From CAYFQV01 sp964654185 (GTDB lineage: Bacteria; Spirochaetota; Spirochaetia; DSM-27196; PWMO01), in contig CAZZIE010000004.1 of assembly GCA_964654185.1 (NCBI GenBank), positions 6,183 to 70,182 on the forward strand: a stretch of DNA of 64,000 bases. Reading direction: 5' to 3'. Position numbers and translations under genes: made by a program. The notes beneath the pieces were generated by a model, which saw only the letters and a program-made list of their open reading frames with translations, did not search any database and was not told the origin of the DNA. Shown one piece after another: positions 25,794-35,900 of this stretch; position 1 is the first letter of the stretch; each line of letters starts with the position of its first letter.

Positions 25794-26435
25794 ATGACCA
25801 ACCGCAAGGCACAGGCCATACGCACCAAGAAGGCACTTTTCGACAGCGCTCTCGCTCTGTTCAAGGAGAAGGGCTTCGACGCGGTAACGATCGAAGAGAT
25901 TGCGCAGCGCGCCGGGACGGCAAAGGGCACTTTCTATACCTACTTTTCCACGAAGAGCGCGATCATCATCGAAGAGTTCCAGGCAATCGACGACCACTAT
26001 CGCAGGTACGCACGAAACCTTCGCAGGTACGATTCGGCCAGACAGCAACTTGTCGCCTTCACACGAACGCAGCTCCGGTATGTCAGGGACAAGATCGGCC
26101 TCGAGATGCTCAAGCTGCTCTACTCTAACCAGCTCGTTCATCCTCAAACCGAAAAGGTCCTCATCGACACGAAGCGCTATTTGCATGCCCTTGTACGGGA
26201 TATCGTCCACTCGGGCCAGGAGCGGGGTGAGTTCCGGACGGACGTCGAGGCCGATCGTCTTGCACAGCTGTTCAATCGGTCAATGCGGTCAATCTTCCTG
26301 GATTGGGCGATCTCGGACAGCGCGTTCGATCTCGTTCGCGAAGGCCTGGACTACTGTGAGGTCGTCCTGCTCCCGGCGCTGGACGGCCGGGCATCTGAAG
26401 AGACGCCGGGGCGGCCTCCCTTTCCCGGCGCGTAG
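25794..26435 (+). CDS. TetR/AcrR-family transcriptional regulator
   Basis: A 213-residue regulator. The N-terminal helix-turn-helix domain is evident (FKEKGFDAVTIEEIAQRAGTAKGTFYTYFSTKSAII, residues about 24-59, shown in part by its core VTIEEIAQRAGTAKGTFYTY). The C-terminal helical domain would bind a small ligand, possibly an acyl-CoA given the neighbours. The ATG at 25794 gives the usual family length; upstream in-frame ATGs at 25650 overlap the promoter. Related operator-like sites lie before this gene, the divergent SDR gene and the thiolase, suggesting a small autoregulated regulon. Confidence 0.88.
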   Translation: MTNRKAQAIRTKKALFDSALALFKEKGFDAVTIEEIAQRAGTAKGTFYTYFSTKSAIIIEEFQAIDDHYRRYARNLRRYDSARQQLVAFTRTQLRYVRDKIGLEMLKLLYSNQLVHPQTEKVLIDTKRYLHALVRDIVHSGQERGEFRTDVEADRLAQLFNRSMRSIFLDWAISDSAFDLVREGLDYCEVVLLPALDGRASEETPGRPPFPGA

Positions 26436-26505
26436 CGCCCCCCACCCTCAAGCCTCAAGCCGTGCCACCGGGGCCAACCGTCCCGGCGCGAGACTGAGTT
26501 TATCC

Positions 26506-26555
26506 TTGACAACAAAGGTGGGCCGCGGGTATCATTCACTCACCGTGGTTATTGA
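26506..26555 (+). promoter_or_regulatory. Thiolase promoter with a third operator-like site
   Basis: TTGACA (26506-26511), an 18-base spacer and TATCAT (26530-26535) form a strong promoter. CACCGTGGTTATTGA (26541-26555) directly follows and matches site 1 near tetR at 14 of 17 aligned positions. It covers the expected transcription start, a good position for repression. Confidence 0.6.
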
Positions 26556-26645
26556 GAGTTGATTCATATCTCACTTCCTCTACAGACCTCGTTGCCGTTG
26601 GTGGCGGCGTCGGGAAGATGAGAAACCCACCTAACGGAGCACGCC

Positions 26646-27905
26646 ATGAGTCAGGTAAGCATTATCGGCGCATACAACTCGAAGTTCGGCGCCTTTGTCG
26701 AGAAGAACAAAGAGACCGGCGAGGTTACCGATCGGAAGTCCATCTATGAGCTTCTGAATGAGGCCGTCAAAGGTGCCGTCGAAGACGCACAGATAGATCC
26801 GCAGGAGATTGACGGGGTGTGGGTAACCTCCTTCACGCCGGGCCTCTTCACGGAGCAGGACCATCTCGGACCGTTGCCGATTGAGGCATTTCCGGAGGCA
26901 CTTCGCTTCAAGCCCTCCCAGCGCGTCGAAGGAGCCTGCGCCAGTGGGAGTATGGGGATCTACAACGCGGTCTACGGGATTGAATCTGGTCGCTACAAGA
27001 AGGCCCTTGTCGTCGGGGTGGAGAAGATGAATCTCCTGAAGACGAAGGGAGTCACCCACGCCCTGGCGACGGCCTCCTACTGGCCGACCGAAGGTGCGCA
27101 GGGAATGACCTTCCCGGGCCTCTTTGCCGAGTACGCCAGGGGTTACAAGGAACACTACAATCTCACGGATGAGGACCTCCGAAAGATGCTCGCTTACGTG
27201 AGTGCCCTCATGTATAAGAACGGCCTTGAGAACCCCTCTGCTCACTTCTCCAAAGGGAGTCCACCCGACCGGCATGGTCTGGTCACGCCACAGGCTATCA
27301 TGGAGCTCCCTGACGACAAGAACCCCATGATTGCGGAGCCTCTGCGCCTGCACGACTGCTCCCTCATTACCGACGGCGCCGCCGGTGTGGTGCTTGCTCA
27401 CAACGACGTGGTTGGGTCAGGCACACCCCGGGCGGTGGAGATTGCCGGCATCGGTCACTCTTCCGAGCGGCTCCCAATCGAACGGCGAGATAACATGTAC
27501 GAGCTGATTGCCGGAAAGAAGGCGGTGACCCAGGCGTACCGTGAAGCCGGGATCTCCGTCGACGATCTCGACCTCGCCGAGGTTCACGACTGCTTCACCA
27601 TCAATCAGCTTCTGTCGACGGAAGCACTTGGCCTGTCAAAGGATGGTCGTGCCGGGCACGACTACATGGAAGGGCGCTTCACCCGGGATGATCGCTGTCC
27701 CGTCAATCTTTCGGGAGGACTCAAGGCGAAGGGACACCCCGTTGGCGCAACCGGCGTATCCATGCACGCTCTCGTGTACAAGCAGCTTGTAGGAGAGCCG
27801 ATCGGTGCAACACCGACCACGGGATCACCGGAAGTGGGCGTAACCCTGAACGTCGGCGGATCCGCTGCAACGAATGCGGTCACGGTGTTGCGCCGCACCA
27901 GGTAA
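26646..27905 (+). CDS. Thiolase-family protein (SCP-x-like acetyl-CoA acyltransferase)
   Basis: A 419-residue thiolase-fold enzyme. The acyl-accepting Cys is in VEGACASGSMGI, the His of the NEAF-like motif is in EVHDCFTINQL, and the C-terminal GGLKAKGHPVGATGVSM carries the catalytic GHP block. The HDCF variant is characteristic of the lipid-transfer/SCP-x group rather than of classical acetoacetyl-CoA thiolases. It could cleave or form 3-ketoacyl-CoA. The substrate is unknown. No partner DUF35 OB-fold gene, often next to this group, is found downstream. Confidence 0.87.
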   Translation: MSQVSIIGAYNSKFGAFVEKNKETGEVTDRKSIYELLNEAVKGAVEDAQIDPQEIDGVWVTSFTPGLFTEQDHLGPLPIEAFPEALRFKPSQRVEGACASGSMGIYNAVYGIESGRYKKALVVGVEKMNLLKTKGVTHALATASYWPTEGAQGMTFPGLFAEYARGYKEHYNLTDEDLRKMLAYVSALMYKNGLENPSAHFSKGSPPDRHGLVTPQAIMELPDDKNPMIAEPLRLHDCSLITDGAAGVVLAHNDVVGSGTPRAVEIAGIGHSSERLPIERRDNMYELIAGKKAVTQAYREAGISVDDLDLAEVHDCFTINQLLSTEALGLSKDGRAGHDYMEGRFTRDDRCPVNLSGGLKAKGHPVGATGVSMHALVYKQLVGEPIGATPTTGSPEVGVTLNVGGSAATNAVTVLRRTR

Positions 27906-27920
27906 CGTTTCACGGAACCT

Positions 27921-27983
27921 GTGGATGTGGCGGCCGGTGGCGGACCCGCGGCGGGCCGCAAGGGCCCGTCGCGACACATCCAC
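27921..27983 (+). other. Nested hairpin structure downstream of the thiolase gene
   Basis: An outer 9-bp inverted repeat (GTGGATGTG with CACATCCAC) encloses an inner 11-bp stem at 27947-27973 with a GCAAG loop and one G-T pair. No T run follows. It lies between convergent genes and may protect transcript ends or act as a terminator that needs a factor. Confidence 0.5.
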
Positions 27984-28009
27984 CGGCAGGCCGCCGCAAA
28001 ATCACATGC

Positions 28010-28564
28010 TCAGGAGCCCGAGCCTCCCGATTGAGACTGACCCTGCTGGGCCTGCATCTCCGAGCGGACGCGCTCCTGTATCTCGGGACTCTGAGAGAGT
28101 GCCGAGTAGATCTCGTTGAACCGGGCAACTTCCATGTCCTCTTCAGAGATGACGTCCTGCACTCTGTTCTGGAGGCCGTCCTGGATCTCGGTAATCTCCG
28201 ACATCGTCTGTTGATATGCCTGCTGCTCCTCATCGGAGAGCTCGACGTTTGATCCCTGGTTGCCGGACTGCTGCCTGGCCTGATAGATCTCGATGAAGCG
28301 CTGCCGACTGAAGCTGCTGTCCTGGATGACCTCTCCAATCTCCGCCTGAGCGTTCTGCTGAATCGACTGGATGGCCACCAATGCCGCCGTGAACTGCTCG
28401 ATCTCAGCGTCGGACACCGATACACTGGGCGAGCTCGGTGGCTGTGGACCCGTTTCACCCCCGGGGGAACCGGAGGATTGGCCGAATGCGATCATTGCCG
28501 GCGCCACAAGGGCAACCACCAATGCCAAAAAGAGACGGTTAATGTGTGGTGTAAATTGTACCAT
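28010..28564 (-). CDS. DUF4168-type exported protein
   Basis: A 184-residue protein with an N-terminal signal sequence (LFLALVVALVAPAMIAFG), a Pro/Ser-rich spacer and a helical domain of about 110 residues with the pattern SDAEIEQFTAALVAIQSIQ ... FNEIYSALSQSPEIQERV typical of DUF4168. The family is periplasmic with no known activity. The tail QGQSQSGGSGS is flexible. The ATG at 28564 has no good ribosome site; it is kept because it is the only ATG before the signal sequence. Confidence 0.72.
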   Translation of the reverse strand: MVQFTPHINRLFLALVVALVAPAMIAFGQSSGSPGGETGPQPPSSPSVSVSDAEIEQFTAALVAIQSIQQNAQAEIGEVIQDSSFSRQRFIEIYQARQQSGNQGSNVELSDEEQQAYQQTMSEITEIQDGLQNRVQDVISEEDMEVARFNEIYSALSQSPEIQERVRSEMQAQQGQSQSGGSGS

Positions 28565-28621
28565 TAAGGGGACGGTAACAACCCGCCCCCTCCTGCGTCA
28601 AAGTCGGCGAGCGATCGTGAG

Positions 28622-29380
28622 TTAGAGCGTTTCCAACTCCCGCACGAGGGCGCGGGAGAGTTGTTGGTGTACAAAGCGTCGCACCCGTGCCCGGAACGCA
28701 TTCCCCTGGCGCGGATCGAACATCACGACGTGCACGTGTTTACCCTCCGCACGCACCCCGGAAACGACACCCGATACTTTCACGGCCTGCCCGCGCAGTC
28801 GGAGCTGGATATCGGTGAGATAGCTTCTGACCGGTACTTCCATGTCGGGCTCGAAGGAGCACGCCATGCCGACTGAGCTGATGTCGTGTACCACGCCGTT
28901 GCACAGCATGTCGTGGATCTTCACATTGAAGGTCGCCACCTTCGGATCATCTATCCGGGCCCGCACGTACCGCCGGCGCCCTCGCGCCTCATTTGCTTCG
29001 AGCATGCGCAGCACAATCCCGGAGCTTTCCTCGAGTCCCAGCGAGAGCGTGACGAACCCGGCCTGAACCCCAATGTCCATGAGATACTTCCGCGCAAGCT
29101 CCTCGTTCTTGTTGTACGTGAGGATCCCGACCCGCACGTTCGTCGTCTCGGGAGACTCGCTGATCTCACGGACGTACTCTTCCCAGCGCTCCTCGGACAG
29201 TCCCGCATCAATGTTCACAAAGAGGATGGAGTCGTCGTACCGGGGCAGCAACTTTCGCAGACGCTGATGGTCCTTGAGCAGATACACTTCATACTCGTTG
29301 CGAACCACTTCCCAAACAAGCTCTTCGGTGACTACGCTCGGGGGATACAGGAAGAATACTTTCTTGCCAAATTCCGGCAT
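28622..29380 (-). CDS. PilZ-domain protein with an N-terminal receiver-like region
   Basis: A 252-residue protein. Residues 130-245 fit a PilZ domain: RRRYVRARI supplies the Arg cluster that contacts c-di-GMP, and HDISSVGMACSF is the (D/N)xSxxG-type motif. Residues 1-120 have an alpha-beta pattern (KKVFFLYPPSVVTEELVWEVV; ILFVNIDAGL; VRVGILTYNKNEELARKYLM) similar to a receiver fold without its phosphorylation pocket. A role as c-di-GMP effector is inferred. It is divergent from the nitroreductase gene with 53 bases between. Confidence 0.8.
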   Translation of the reverse strand: MPEFGKKVFFLYPPSVVTEELVWEVVRNEYEVYLLKDHQRLRKLLPRYDDSILFVNIDAGLSEERWEEYVREISESPETTNVRVGILTYNKNEELARKYLMDIGVQAGFVTLSLGLEESSGIVLRMLEANEARGRRRYVRARIDDPKVATFNVKIHDMLCNGVVHDISSVGMACSFEPDMEVPVRSYLTDIQLRLRGQAVKVSGVVSGVRAEGKHVHVVMFDPRQGNAFRARVRRFVHQQLSRALVRELETL

Positions 29381-29433
29381 GTCATGTCCATTGTACTAGA
29401 AGTCGTGCAGGGTAACACAACGGAGTAAATATC

Positions 29434-30078
29434 ATGCAATTCCTTGAGTTGGCGAAGCGGCGATACAGTGTTCGCGCTTACACGGACGCCTCGGTCCCCC
29501 GGAAGCTGGTGGAGCGCGCGCTGGAGGCTGCACGCCTCGCCCCCTCCGCAAGCAACTCCCAGCCCTGGCACTTTGTAGTCGTTGACGAGCCGGAACAGTG
29601 TGCAGAGCTGGGGGCGGCGTGTCGCGGGCCGGCGGGAACGTTTAACAAGTTCGCCGTCTCGGTTTCCACTTTCGTTGTAATCCTCGAGAGCTGGGGCGCT
29701 GCTCACACGGCCCTGGCGGGCCTCCTGAAGGGTCGCCGCTACAGTTCCTACGATGTCGGCATGGCCGCGGAGCACCTCTGTCTCCAGGCGGCGGAAGATG
29801 GCCTCGGCACCTGCATGCTGGGCTGGTTTGACGAACGCCGCGTCCGTCGACTGGTCGGCGCACCCCGGGGGTACCGGCCCACACTGGTCATCACCGTCGG
29901 CTATCCTCGCAAGGATTCGCCGCCTCCGAAGAAGAGGAAGGCGCTATCCGAGGTCGTGAGCTGGAACAGACACGACGGGCGGGGGACGCCCTCCGCTCTC
30001 GCAGACCACAGCGCCGCCCCCGCACACCACGCCGCGGCCCCCGCTACCGGGGCGCTGCGGCCAGGACCCGCGCAGTGA
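29434..30078 (+). CDS. Nitroreductase-family FMN protein
   Basis: A 214-residue member of the FMN-dependent nitroreductase family: the N-terminal RRYSVRAYTDASVPRK with FMN-phosphate contacts, LAPSASNSQPWHFVVVD, and the second FMN region EDGLGTCMLGWFDERRVRRLVG. Substrate is not predictable. The last 40 residues are Ala/Pro/His-rich and not part of the fold. Its stop overlaps the GTG start of the following membrane protein gene by 4 bases, so the two are translationally coupled. Confidence 0.85.
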   Translation: MQFLELAKRRYSVRAYTDASVPRKLVERALEAARLAPSASNSQPWHFVVVDEPEQCAELGAACRGPAGTFNKFAVSVSTFVVILESWGAAHTALAGLLKGRRYSSYDVGMAAEHLCLQAAEDGLGTCMLGWFDERRVRRLVGAPRGYRPTLVITVGYPRKDSPPPKKRKALSEVVSWNRHDGRGTPSALADHSAAPAHHAAAPATGALRPGPAQ

Positions 30079-30917
30079 AACAGCGTCATCTCAGGCGGGG
30101 ACTCCTCGGGTTCGTGCGGCACGTCGTGGACATTGTGCGGGAGAACGAGCTCGGCCTCCTGGCAACCTCCATGGCCTTCGCCACGGTACTCGCGGTCATG
30201 CCGCTTCTGGCAGTGAGCCTGTCGGTCTTCCTCTTCATCGAGCCTCTCGAGCCCTACCTGCGCGCCCTCGAGCAGATCATGCTGCAGTACCTGCTCAGCG
30301 GTCCAGGCAACCAGCTCGTAACTCAGGTTCAGGACACGATCTCCCAGATGCGGAGCAGCGTGATCGGCGGTGCGGGACTCGTCTTCCTCGTCGCTGTGGC
30401 CATGAAGCTCCTCAACGACGTCGACACAGCCGTACAACGCGTCTGGGGCGTACGCGACCGGCGGCACGCCGTGCGCTCCCTCCTGTCATACCTCGCGATA
30501 ATCGTTCTGGGGCCGGTGGTGCTTGCGCTGCTGGTGGCAGCCCTCTCGGTGGATGTCCTGCCCTACTTCGGCCGCATTCCCACCCGCGTCGTCGCCTACC
30601 TGGTCCTCGCCACCATCCTCTTCGCGGTGTACCACTTCGTCCCGCGCCATCCCGTGAAGTTCCGCGCCTCTCTCGTCTCAACGGCCGGGTCCGTCCTCCT
30701 GCTGGCCCTCGTCCAGCGCGGATACGGCTGGATCACGGCGAACGTCCTGAACTACAACCGCATCTACGGCTCCCTGGCGGTCATCCCCCTCTTCCTCATC
30801 TGGGTGCTGCTCTTCTGGATCGTCTTTCTCCTCGGAAACGCCGCCTGCGCAGCCCTCACCCACCGCGCCGAGCACGCCGCAGAGCGCAGGGCACGCCACA
30901 CCACCTCAGAAGAGTAA
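30075..30917 (+). CDS. YihY/BrkB-family membrane protein
   Basis: A 280-residue integral membrane protein of the YihY (formerly RbN/BrkB) family with about six helices. ENELGLLATSMAFATVLAVMPLLAV is the family's conserved first segment (core LLATSMAFATVLAVMPLLA), and YNRIYGSLAVIPLFLIWVLLFWIVFLLGN is the conserved last one (core YNRIYGSLAVIPLFLIW). The function is unsettled; transporter roles have been proposed. It starts with GTG at 30075, inside the nitroreductase stop region. Confidence 0.87.
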   Translation: MKQRHLRRGLLGFVRHVVDIVRENELGLLATSMAFATVLAVMPLLAVSLSVFLFIEPLEPYLRALEQIMLQYLLSGPGNQLVTQVQDTISQMRSSVIGGAGLVFLVAVAMKLLNDVDTAVQRVWGVRDRRHAVRSLLSYLAIIVLGPVVLALLVAALSVDVLPYFGRIPTRVVAYLVLATILFAVYHFVPRHPVKFRASLVSTAGSVLLLALVQRGYGWITANVLNYNRIYGSLAVIPLFLIWVLLFWIVFLLGNAACAALTHRAEHAAERRARHTTSEE

Positions 30918-30978
30918 GAAGATTCTGGGGACGATGCGTACGGCGCCCCGCCCCACCCGGGACCGACCGAAGGGCCGG

Positions 30979-31044
30979 GCGCGAACCGCCGCGTCAGCGG
31001 GGGGTCGGCGTGGCCGGTCCCGGCGCGAACCACCGCGTCGGCGG
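30979..31044. repeat. Imperfect 22-bp direct repeat in the YihY-hydA gap
   Basis: Copies at 30979-31000 and 31023-31044 match at 20 of 22 bases (core GCGCGAACC, CCGCGTC). They lie in the 188-base GC-rich gap between two convergent genes. No terminator with a T run is seen in this gap. Confidence 0.55.
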
Positions 31045-31105
31045 CGCGCGTGGGTGCCGGAGCCCGCGGGGGGCCGTGCGCCGTCATGCGCACGGCCCGT
31101 ACCCG

Positions 31106-32950
31106 TCAGGCCGGCTCGACGGGCACCTTTACCGCGTGGGCGGCTCCGGCGACGCCGGCACGCAGCGCCTCAATGTCCCGCAGGGAGGCGCGGCCGGCGT
31201 AGTGGGTGTGGAGGAGATGATGTGAGCGCTCGCCGAGGGGCGCCCCGAGGAACTCCGTGTAGAGCTCCTGCACCGCCGGGTTCTCGTGAGACATGCGGAT
31301 GGGGCGCGATTCGTCCTCTTCGTAAATGGCGCGGATCCGCGCCTCCCGCACCTCATTGGTGGTGAAACGGGGCTGGCCTCCGCCGCCGATGCATCCGCCC
31401 GGACAGGTCATGATCTCGACGAAGTGGTACTCCTTCTCACCCCGGGCAATGAGGTCCAGCACGTCCCGGGCGTTGGAGAGGCCGTGGGCAACCGCCACAC
31501 GGAGGGTCGCCCCCTCAAGGAAGCTCCACTCCGGCAGGGCACCCTTCACGGTGAGCTCCGCCTCCTTCACGCCCTGCAGGCCCGCAAGGGGCTCCACATG
31601 GAGGGCCGGGGTACCGAGGGGCTTGCCCGTCACGACGGCGTGGGCCGTCCGGAGGGCCGCCTCCATGACACCCCCGGTGTTGGCGAAGATGTCCGCCGCT
31701 CCCGTCGAGATGCCCAGCGGCGCATCCATTTCGGAGTCCTCGAGGTTGGGAAAGTCGATCCCCGCCTCGCGGATGATCTCGCCGAGTTCCCGGGTGGTAA
31801 GCACCCAGTCGACGTCGCGGACACCGCTGTCGGTCATCTCCGGGCGCGCCGCCTCGAACTTCTTGGCCGTGCAGGGCATGACCGACACGACCGAGATGTC
31901 CTCGGGACTCGTGCCGAGTTGTTCCGCGTAGTAGCTCTTCGCCAGGGCGCCGAACATCTGCTGCGGGCTCTTGCAGCTCGATATGTTGGGCAGGAACTGC
32001 GGGTAGAAGTGCTCGGCGTAGTTGATCCACCCGGGAGAGCAGCTCGTGAACTGCGGCAGGGCCACCTCCTCGCCGTCGACGAGGGCACGCTTCAGCCGCA
32101 TGAGCAACTCGCTCGCCTCTTCCATGATCGTGAGATCCGCCGTGAAGTTGGTGTCGAATACGGCGTCGAAACCGAGTTGCCGAAGCGCCGAGACCATCTT
32201 GCCGGTGACCCGACTCCCGGGAGGATACCCGAAGCACTCTCCGATCGAGGCGCGGATTGCCGGCGCAGTCTGTACCACCACCGTCTTATCGGGATTGCCC
32301 AGGTCACGCCAGACACCGTCGACGTGACGCACCTCCGTAATTGCCCCGACCGGGCAAACCGCCGCGCATTGACCGCACTGCACGCAGGGCGTACCGTCCA
32401 GGTCGTTCGCGAAGGCCGGTCCGACCACCGTGGCAAAACCGCGGTTCTGCGCTCCCAGAGCGCCGACCGCCTGAATGGAGTTGCACACCGTCACGCAGCG
32501 GCGGCACTTGATGCACTTCGCCGTCTCGCGAATGAGCGCCTCCGTGCTCAGGTCGACGAGCTTGCTCGCCCGCTCGCCCTCGTAGGGAATCTCCCGGATC
32601 CCCAGGTCGTAGGCGAGCGCCTTGAGCTCACAATCCTCGCTGCGGGCGCAGGTCTTGCAGTCGCCGTCGTGCTCGCTCAGAAGGAGCTCGACCACGGCGC
32701 GTCGCGCCTCCCGGACCCGGGGAGAGTTGGTCTTGACCTTCATCCCGTCGCGCACCGGGGTGGCGCACGCCGCCAGAGTGGTCCGGGCGCCTTCGACCTC
32801 CACCATGCACACCCGACACGCGCCGGTTGGCTCGAGTCCCTGGAGGTTGCACAGCGTCGGAATCGTCACGCCGGCTCGTCGCGCCGCGGTAAGAATCGTA
32901 TCGTCAGCTTCTGCCGGTACCGGCACACCGTTAATCGTCAGTTCAGCCAC
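31106..32950 (-). CDS. hydA: [FeFe] hydrogenase catalytic subunit HydA, bifurcating type
   Basis: A 614-residue enzyme that makes or uses H2 at the H-cluster. All three H-cluster motifs are intact: TSCSPGW, MPCTAKKFE and EIMTCPGGCIGGGGQP. The N-terminus holds a [2Fe-2S] domain (CNLQGLEPTGACRVC ... ACATP), a His-Cys3 cluster (HDGDCKTCARSEDC) and two [4Fe-4S] sites (CIKCRRCVTVC; CVQCGQCAAVC), as in NuoG-like HydA of trimeric hydrogenases. Start GTG at 32950 has AAGGAGG and overlaps the end of hydB by 8 bases. With HydB and HydC it should couple NADH and reduced ferredoxin oxidation to H2 formation, or the reverse. Confidence 0.94.
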   Translation of the reverse strand: MAELTINGVPVPAEADDTILTAARRAGVTIPTLCNLQGLEPTGACRVCMVEVEGARTTLAACATPVRDGMKVKTNSPRVREARRAVVELLLSEHDGDCKTCARSEDCELKALAYDLGIREIPYEGERASKLVDLSTEALIRETAKCIKCRRCVTVCNSIQAVGALGAQNRGFATVVGPAFANDLDGTPCVQCGQCAAVCPVGAITEVRHVDGVWRDLGNPDKTVVVQTAPAIRASIGECFGYPPGSRVTGKMVSALRQLGFDAVFDTNFTADLTIMEEASELLMRLKRALVDGEEVALPQFTSCSPGWINYAEHFYPQFLPNISSCKSPQQMFGALAKSYYAEQLGTSPEDISVVSVMPCTAKKFEAARPEMTDSGVRDVDWVLTTRELGEIIREAGIDFPNLEDSEMDAPLGISTGAADIFANTGGVMEAALRTAHAVVTGKPLGTPALHVEPLAGLQGVKEAELTVKGALPEWSFLEGATLRVAVAHGLSNARDVLDLIARGEKEYHFVEIMTCPGGCIGGGGQPRFTTNEVREARIRAIYEEDESRPIRMSHENPAVQELYTEFLGAPLGERSHHLLHTHYAGRASLRDIEALRAGVAGAAHAVKVPVEPA

Positions 32951-35900
32951 GAGCTGCCTCCTTTTCCACTGTCCGGGCTTCCAGGCACTTGCCGAAGTCA
33001 CAGCGCAGACATCTCGACGCCTGGCGCAACGCCACAACCTCCGACCAGGACTTCTCGACCTCGCTGAAGTTGTGCCGCCGCCGCTCTACGGGAATGGTCT
33101 CCAGTGCCTCTCGTTCGAAGGGCACCGGATCCGCATCCGGGTCGAAGGCCACATCCACCGGCTTGTCCTCCCGCCAGAAGGCGTGATTCTCACCGGTCAG
33201 ATAGAGATCGATGCCGACGGCCGCCCGTTCGCCCGCCCCGATCGCTTCCACGACCGACGCAGGCCCCAGGACGGCGTCACCCCCGGAGAAGATCCAGGGC
33301 ACACTTGTCTGACCCGTCTGATGGTCCGCGCGGATGAAACCGTCCCGGCTCACGGCAACCCCGACGTCGGCGATCAGGGGCGCCGCATCCAGCTTCTGGC
33401 CGATTGCGACGATCACCTGATCCGCGGGGATCTCAATGATCTCCTTGCCCCGCCGCGTCGGCCGGCGCCGTCCGCTCCGGTCGAAGTCACCCAGGGTGAG
33501 CTCCGCGCACTGCATGCCGGTCACCGCGCCGTTCTCGTCGCGCTCAATGCCCACCGGCTGCGTGAGGGTCCGCAGGTCGACGCCCTCGGCGACGGCCTCT
33601 TCGATCTCCTCCGCGTACGCCGGCATCTGGTCCCGGGTCCGCCGATAGACGACGGTAACTTCCGCGCCCAGACGGATCGCTGTTCGCGCCGCGTCGATAG
33701 CCGCATTCCCGCCGCCGACGACGACCACGCGGTCGCCCACCGGCGCGGAACCCCGAACGTTGTACTCCCGGAGGAAGTCACCGGCCCGGACCACGCCGTC
33801 ACCGGCGCTTCCGGGAATGTCGAGATCGACACAGGCGGGGGACCCCGGGCCCAGGAAGACAGCGTCGTATCCATCGTCCTGAAGCTGCTTGAGGGTGAAG
33901 TCCCGGCCGAGGCGTTTCTCCGGATGGATGGTCACCCCGAGCTGCTCGATCATGCGGATCTCCCGCGCCAGGGTTTCCCGGGGCAGGCGGTATTCCGGAA
34001 TGGCCTGAACCAGCATGCCGCCGGGTCGCGGCTGCGCCTCGAAGACCTCCGGACGGTAACCGAGCCGCGCCAGGAAGTAGCCGCAGGAGAGCCCCGCCGG
34101 CCCGGCGCCGATGATCGCGACTTTCCGGTCGGCATTGGCCGGATCCTCCCGGACCTCCGGCGTCTGTACGACGATCTCCTGATCCACCATGAAGCGCTTC
34201 ACCGCGCGGATAGCTACCGGTGAATCGAGACTCGACCGGCGACACTTCTCCTCGCAGGTGTGGAAGCACACACGGGCGCACACCGCAGCGAAGGGATTCC
34301 GCTCCCGATGGAGGCGCAGCGCCTCGGCGTAGCGTTTCTCCTTGACCAGGCTGACAAAGCCGGGAACATCGACCCCGGCGGGACAAGCGGACTGACAGGG
34401 CGCCCGCACGAGGGATGGGCACACACCGGCGCTGCAGTGACGATCGCGGATGTGTTCGACGTACTCGTGCCGGAAGTGGCGGAGTGTCGAGAGCACGGGA
34501 TTCGGCGCGGTCTGCCCCAATCCGCAGAGAGCGGTGTCCTTGATCGACCGACCGAGTCGCTCCAGCCGGTCGATGTCTTCCATCTCGCCCCGGCCCTCGC
34601 AGATCCGGTCCAGGATCTCCAGCATGCGCTTCGTCCCGACGCGGCAGGAGGTGCACTTGCCGCAGGATTCCTCCTGCACGAACTCCAGGAAGAAGCGCGC
34701 CACGTCGACCATACAGGCGTCATCGTCCATGACAATGAGACCGCCCGACCCCATGATGGCGCCGAGCTCGTTCAGCGACGCGTAGTCGAGAGGAACGTTG
34801 AGGTGCTCCTTGGGGATGCACCCGCCGGAGGGTCCGCCGATCTGGGCGGCCTTGAAGGGCTTGTCGTTCTTGATGCCGCCACCGATGTCGTAGATCACCT
34901 CGCCCAGAGTCGTCCCAATGGGAACCTCCACCAGGCCGGCGTTTCGGATCGATCCCGCCAGGGCGAAAACCTTGGTGCCGGGACTGTCCTCGGTACCGCT
35001 CTTCTCGTAGGTGGCGGGGCCGAGGGAGAAGACCGCCGGGACGTTGGCGTAGGTCTCCACGTTGTTCAGGAGGGTCGGCTGCCCCCAGAGTCCCTTCTGC
35101 GCGGGAAAGGGTGGCCGTGGTCGCGGCTCGCCGCGCTTGCCCTCGATCGAATGGATCAGGGCGGTCTCCTCGCCGCACACGAAAGCACCGGAGCCCTTCC
35201 GGTACCCCAGGGTGAAGGAGAAGCCCGTTCCCATGATGTCGTCACCCAGGAGACCGTACTCGGTAGCCTGCTTGATGGCGTTGTCCAGGCGTGCAACCGC
35301 CAGGGGATACTCCGCCCGGACGTAGACGTACCCGGCGGAGGCACCGATGGCGAAGGCGGCAATGGCCATGCCCTCAATGACGCTGTGTGGATCGCCCTCG
35401 AGGAGACTCCGATCCATGAAGGCGCCGGGGTCGCCTTCGTCGGCGTTGCAGAGCACGTACTTCGGGGTGCCCTCGGCAATGCGGGTGGCGTCCCACTTGA
35501 GCCAGGTCGGGAACCCGGCGCCCCCGCGACCGCGCAGGCCCGAGGTCTTCACGCCCTTGATCACGGCGGCAGGATCATTGGCCGCGAGGATGGTGGCCAG
35601 GCTCTGGTAGCCGCCGGCGGCAATGTAGTCATCTATGCTCGTGGGATCTATATTGCCGCAGTTTCTGAGCACCACCTTCTGCTGCCGACTGAAGAACTCA
35701 ATGGCGTCGCGGTGATCCGCTGCCGCCTGTTCCTCCGAGACGTCGCGGTGGAAGAGCCGCTTGACGGGGTTGCCCGCGACAATGTGGCTCTCGACGATCT
35801 CCTTCGCGTCCTCGGGCCGTACGCCCTGGTAGAAGACGCCGTCCGGTTCCACCACGACCACCGGACCTTCGGCGCAGGGCCCCATGCATCCGGTACTCTT

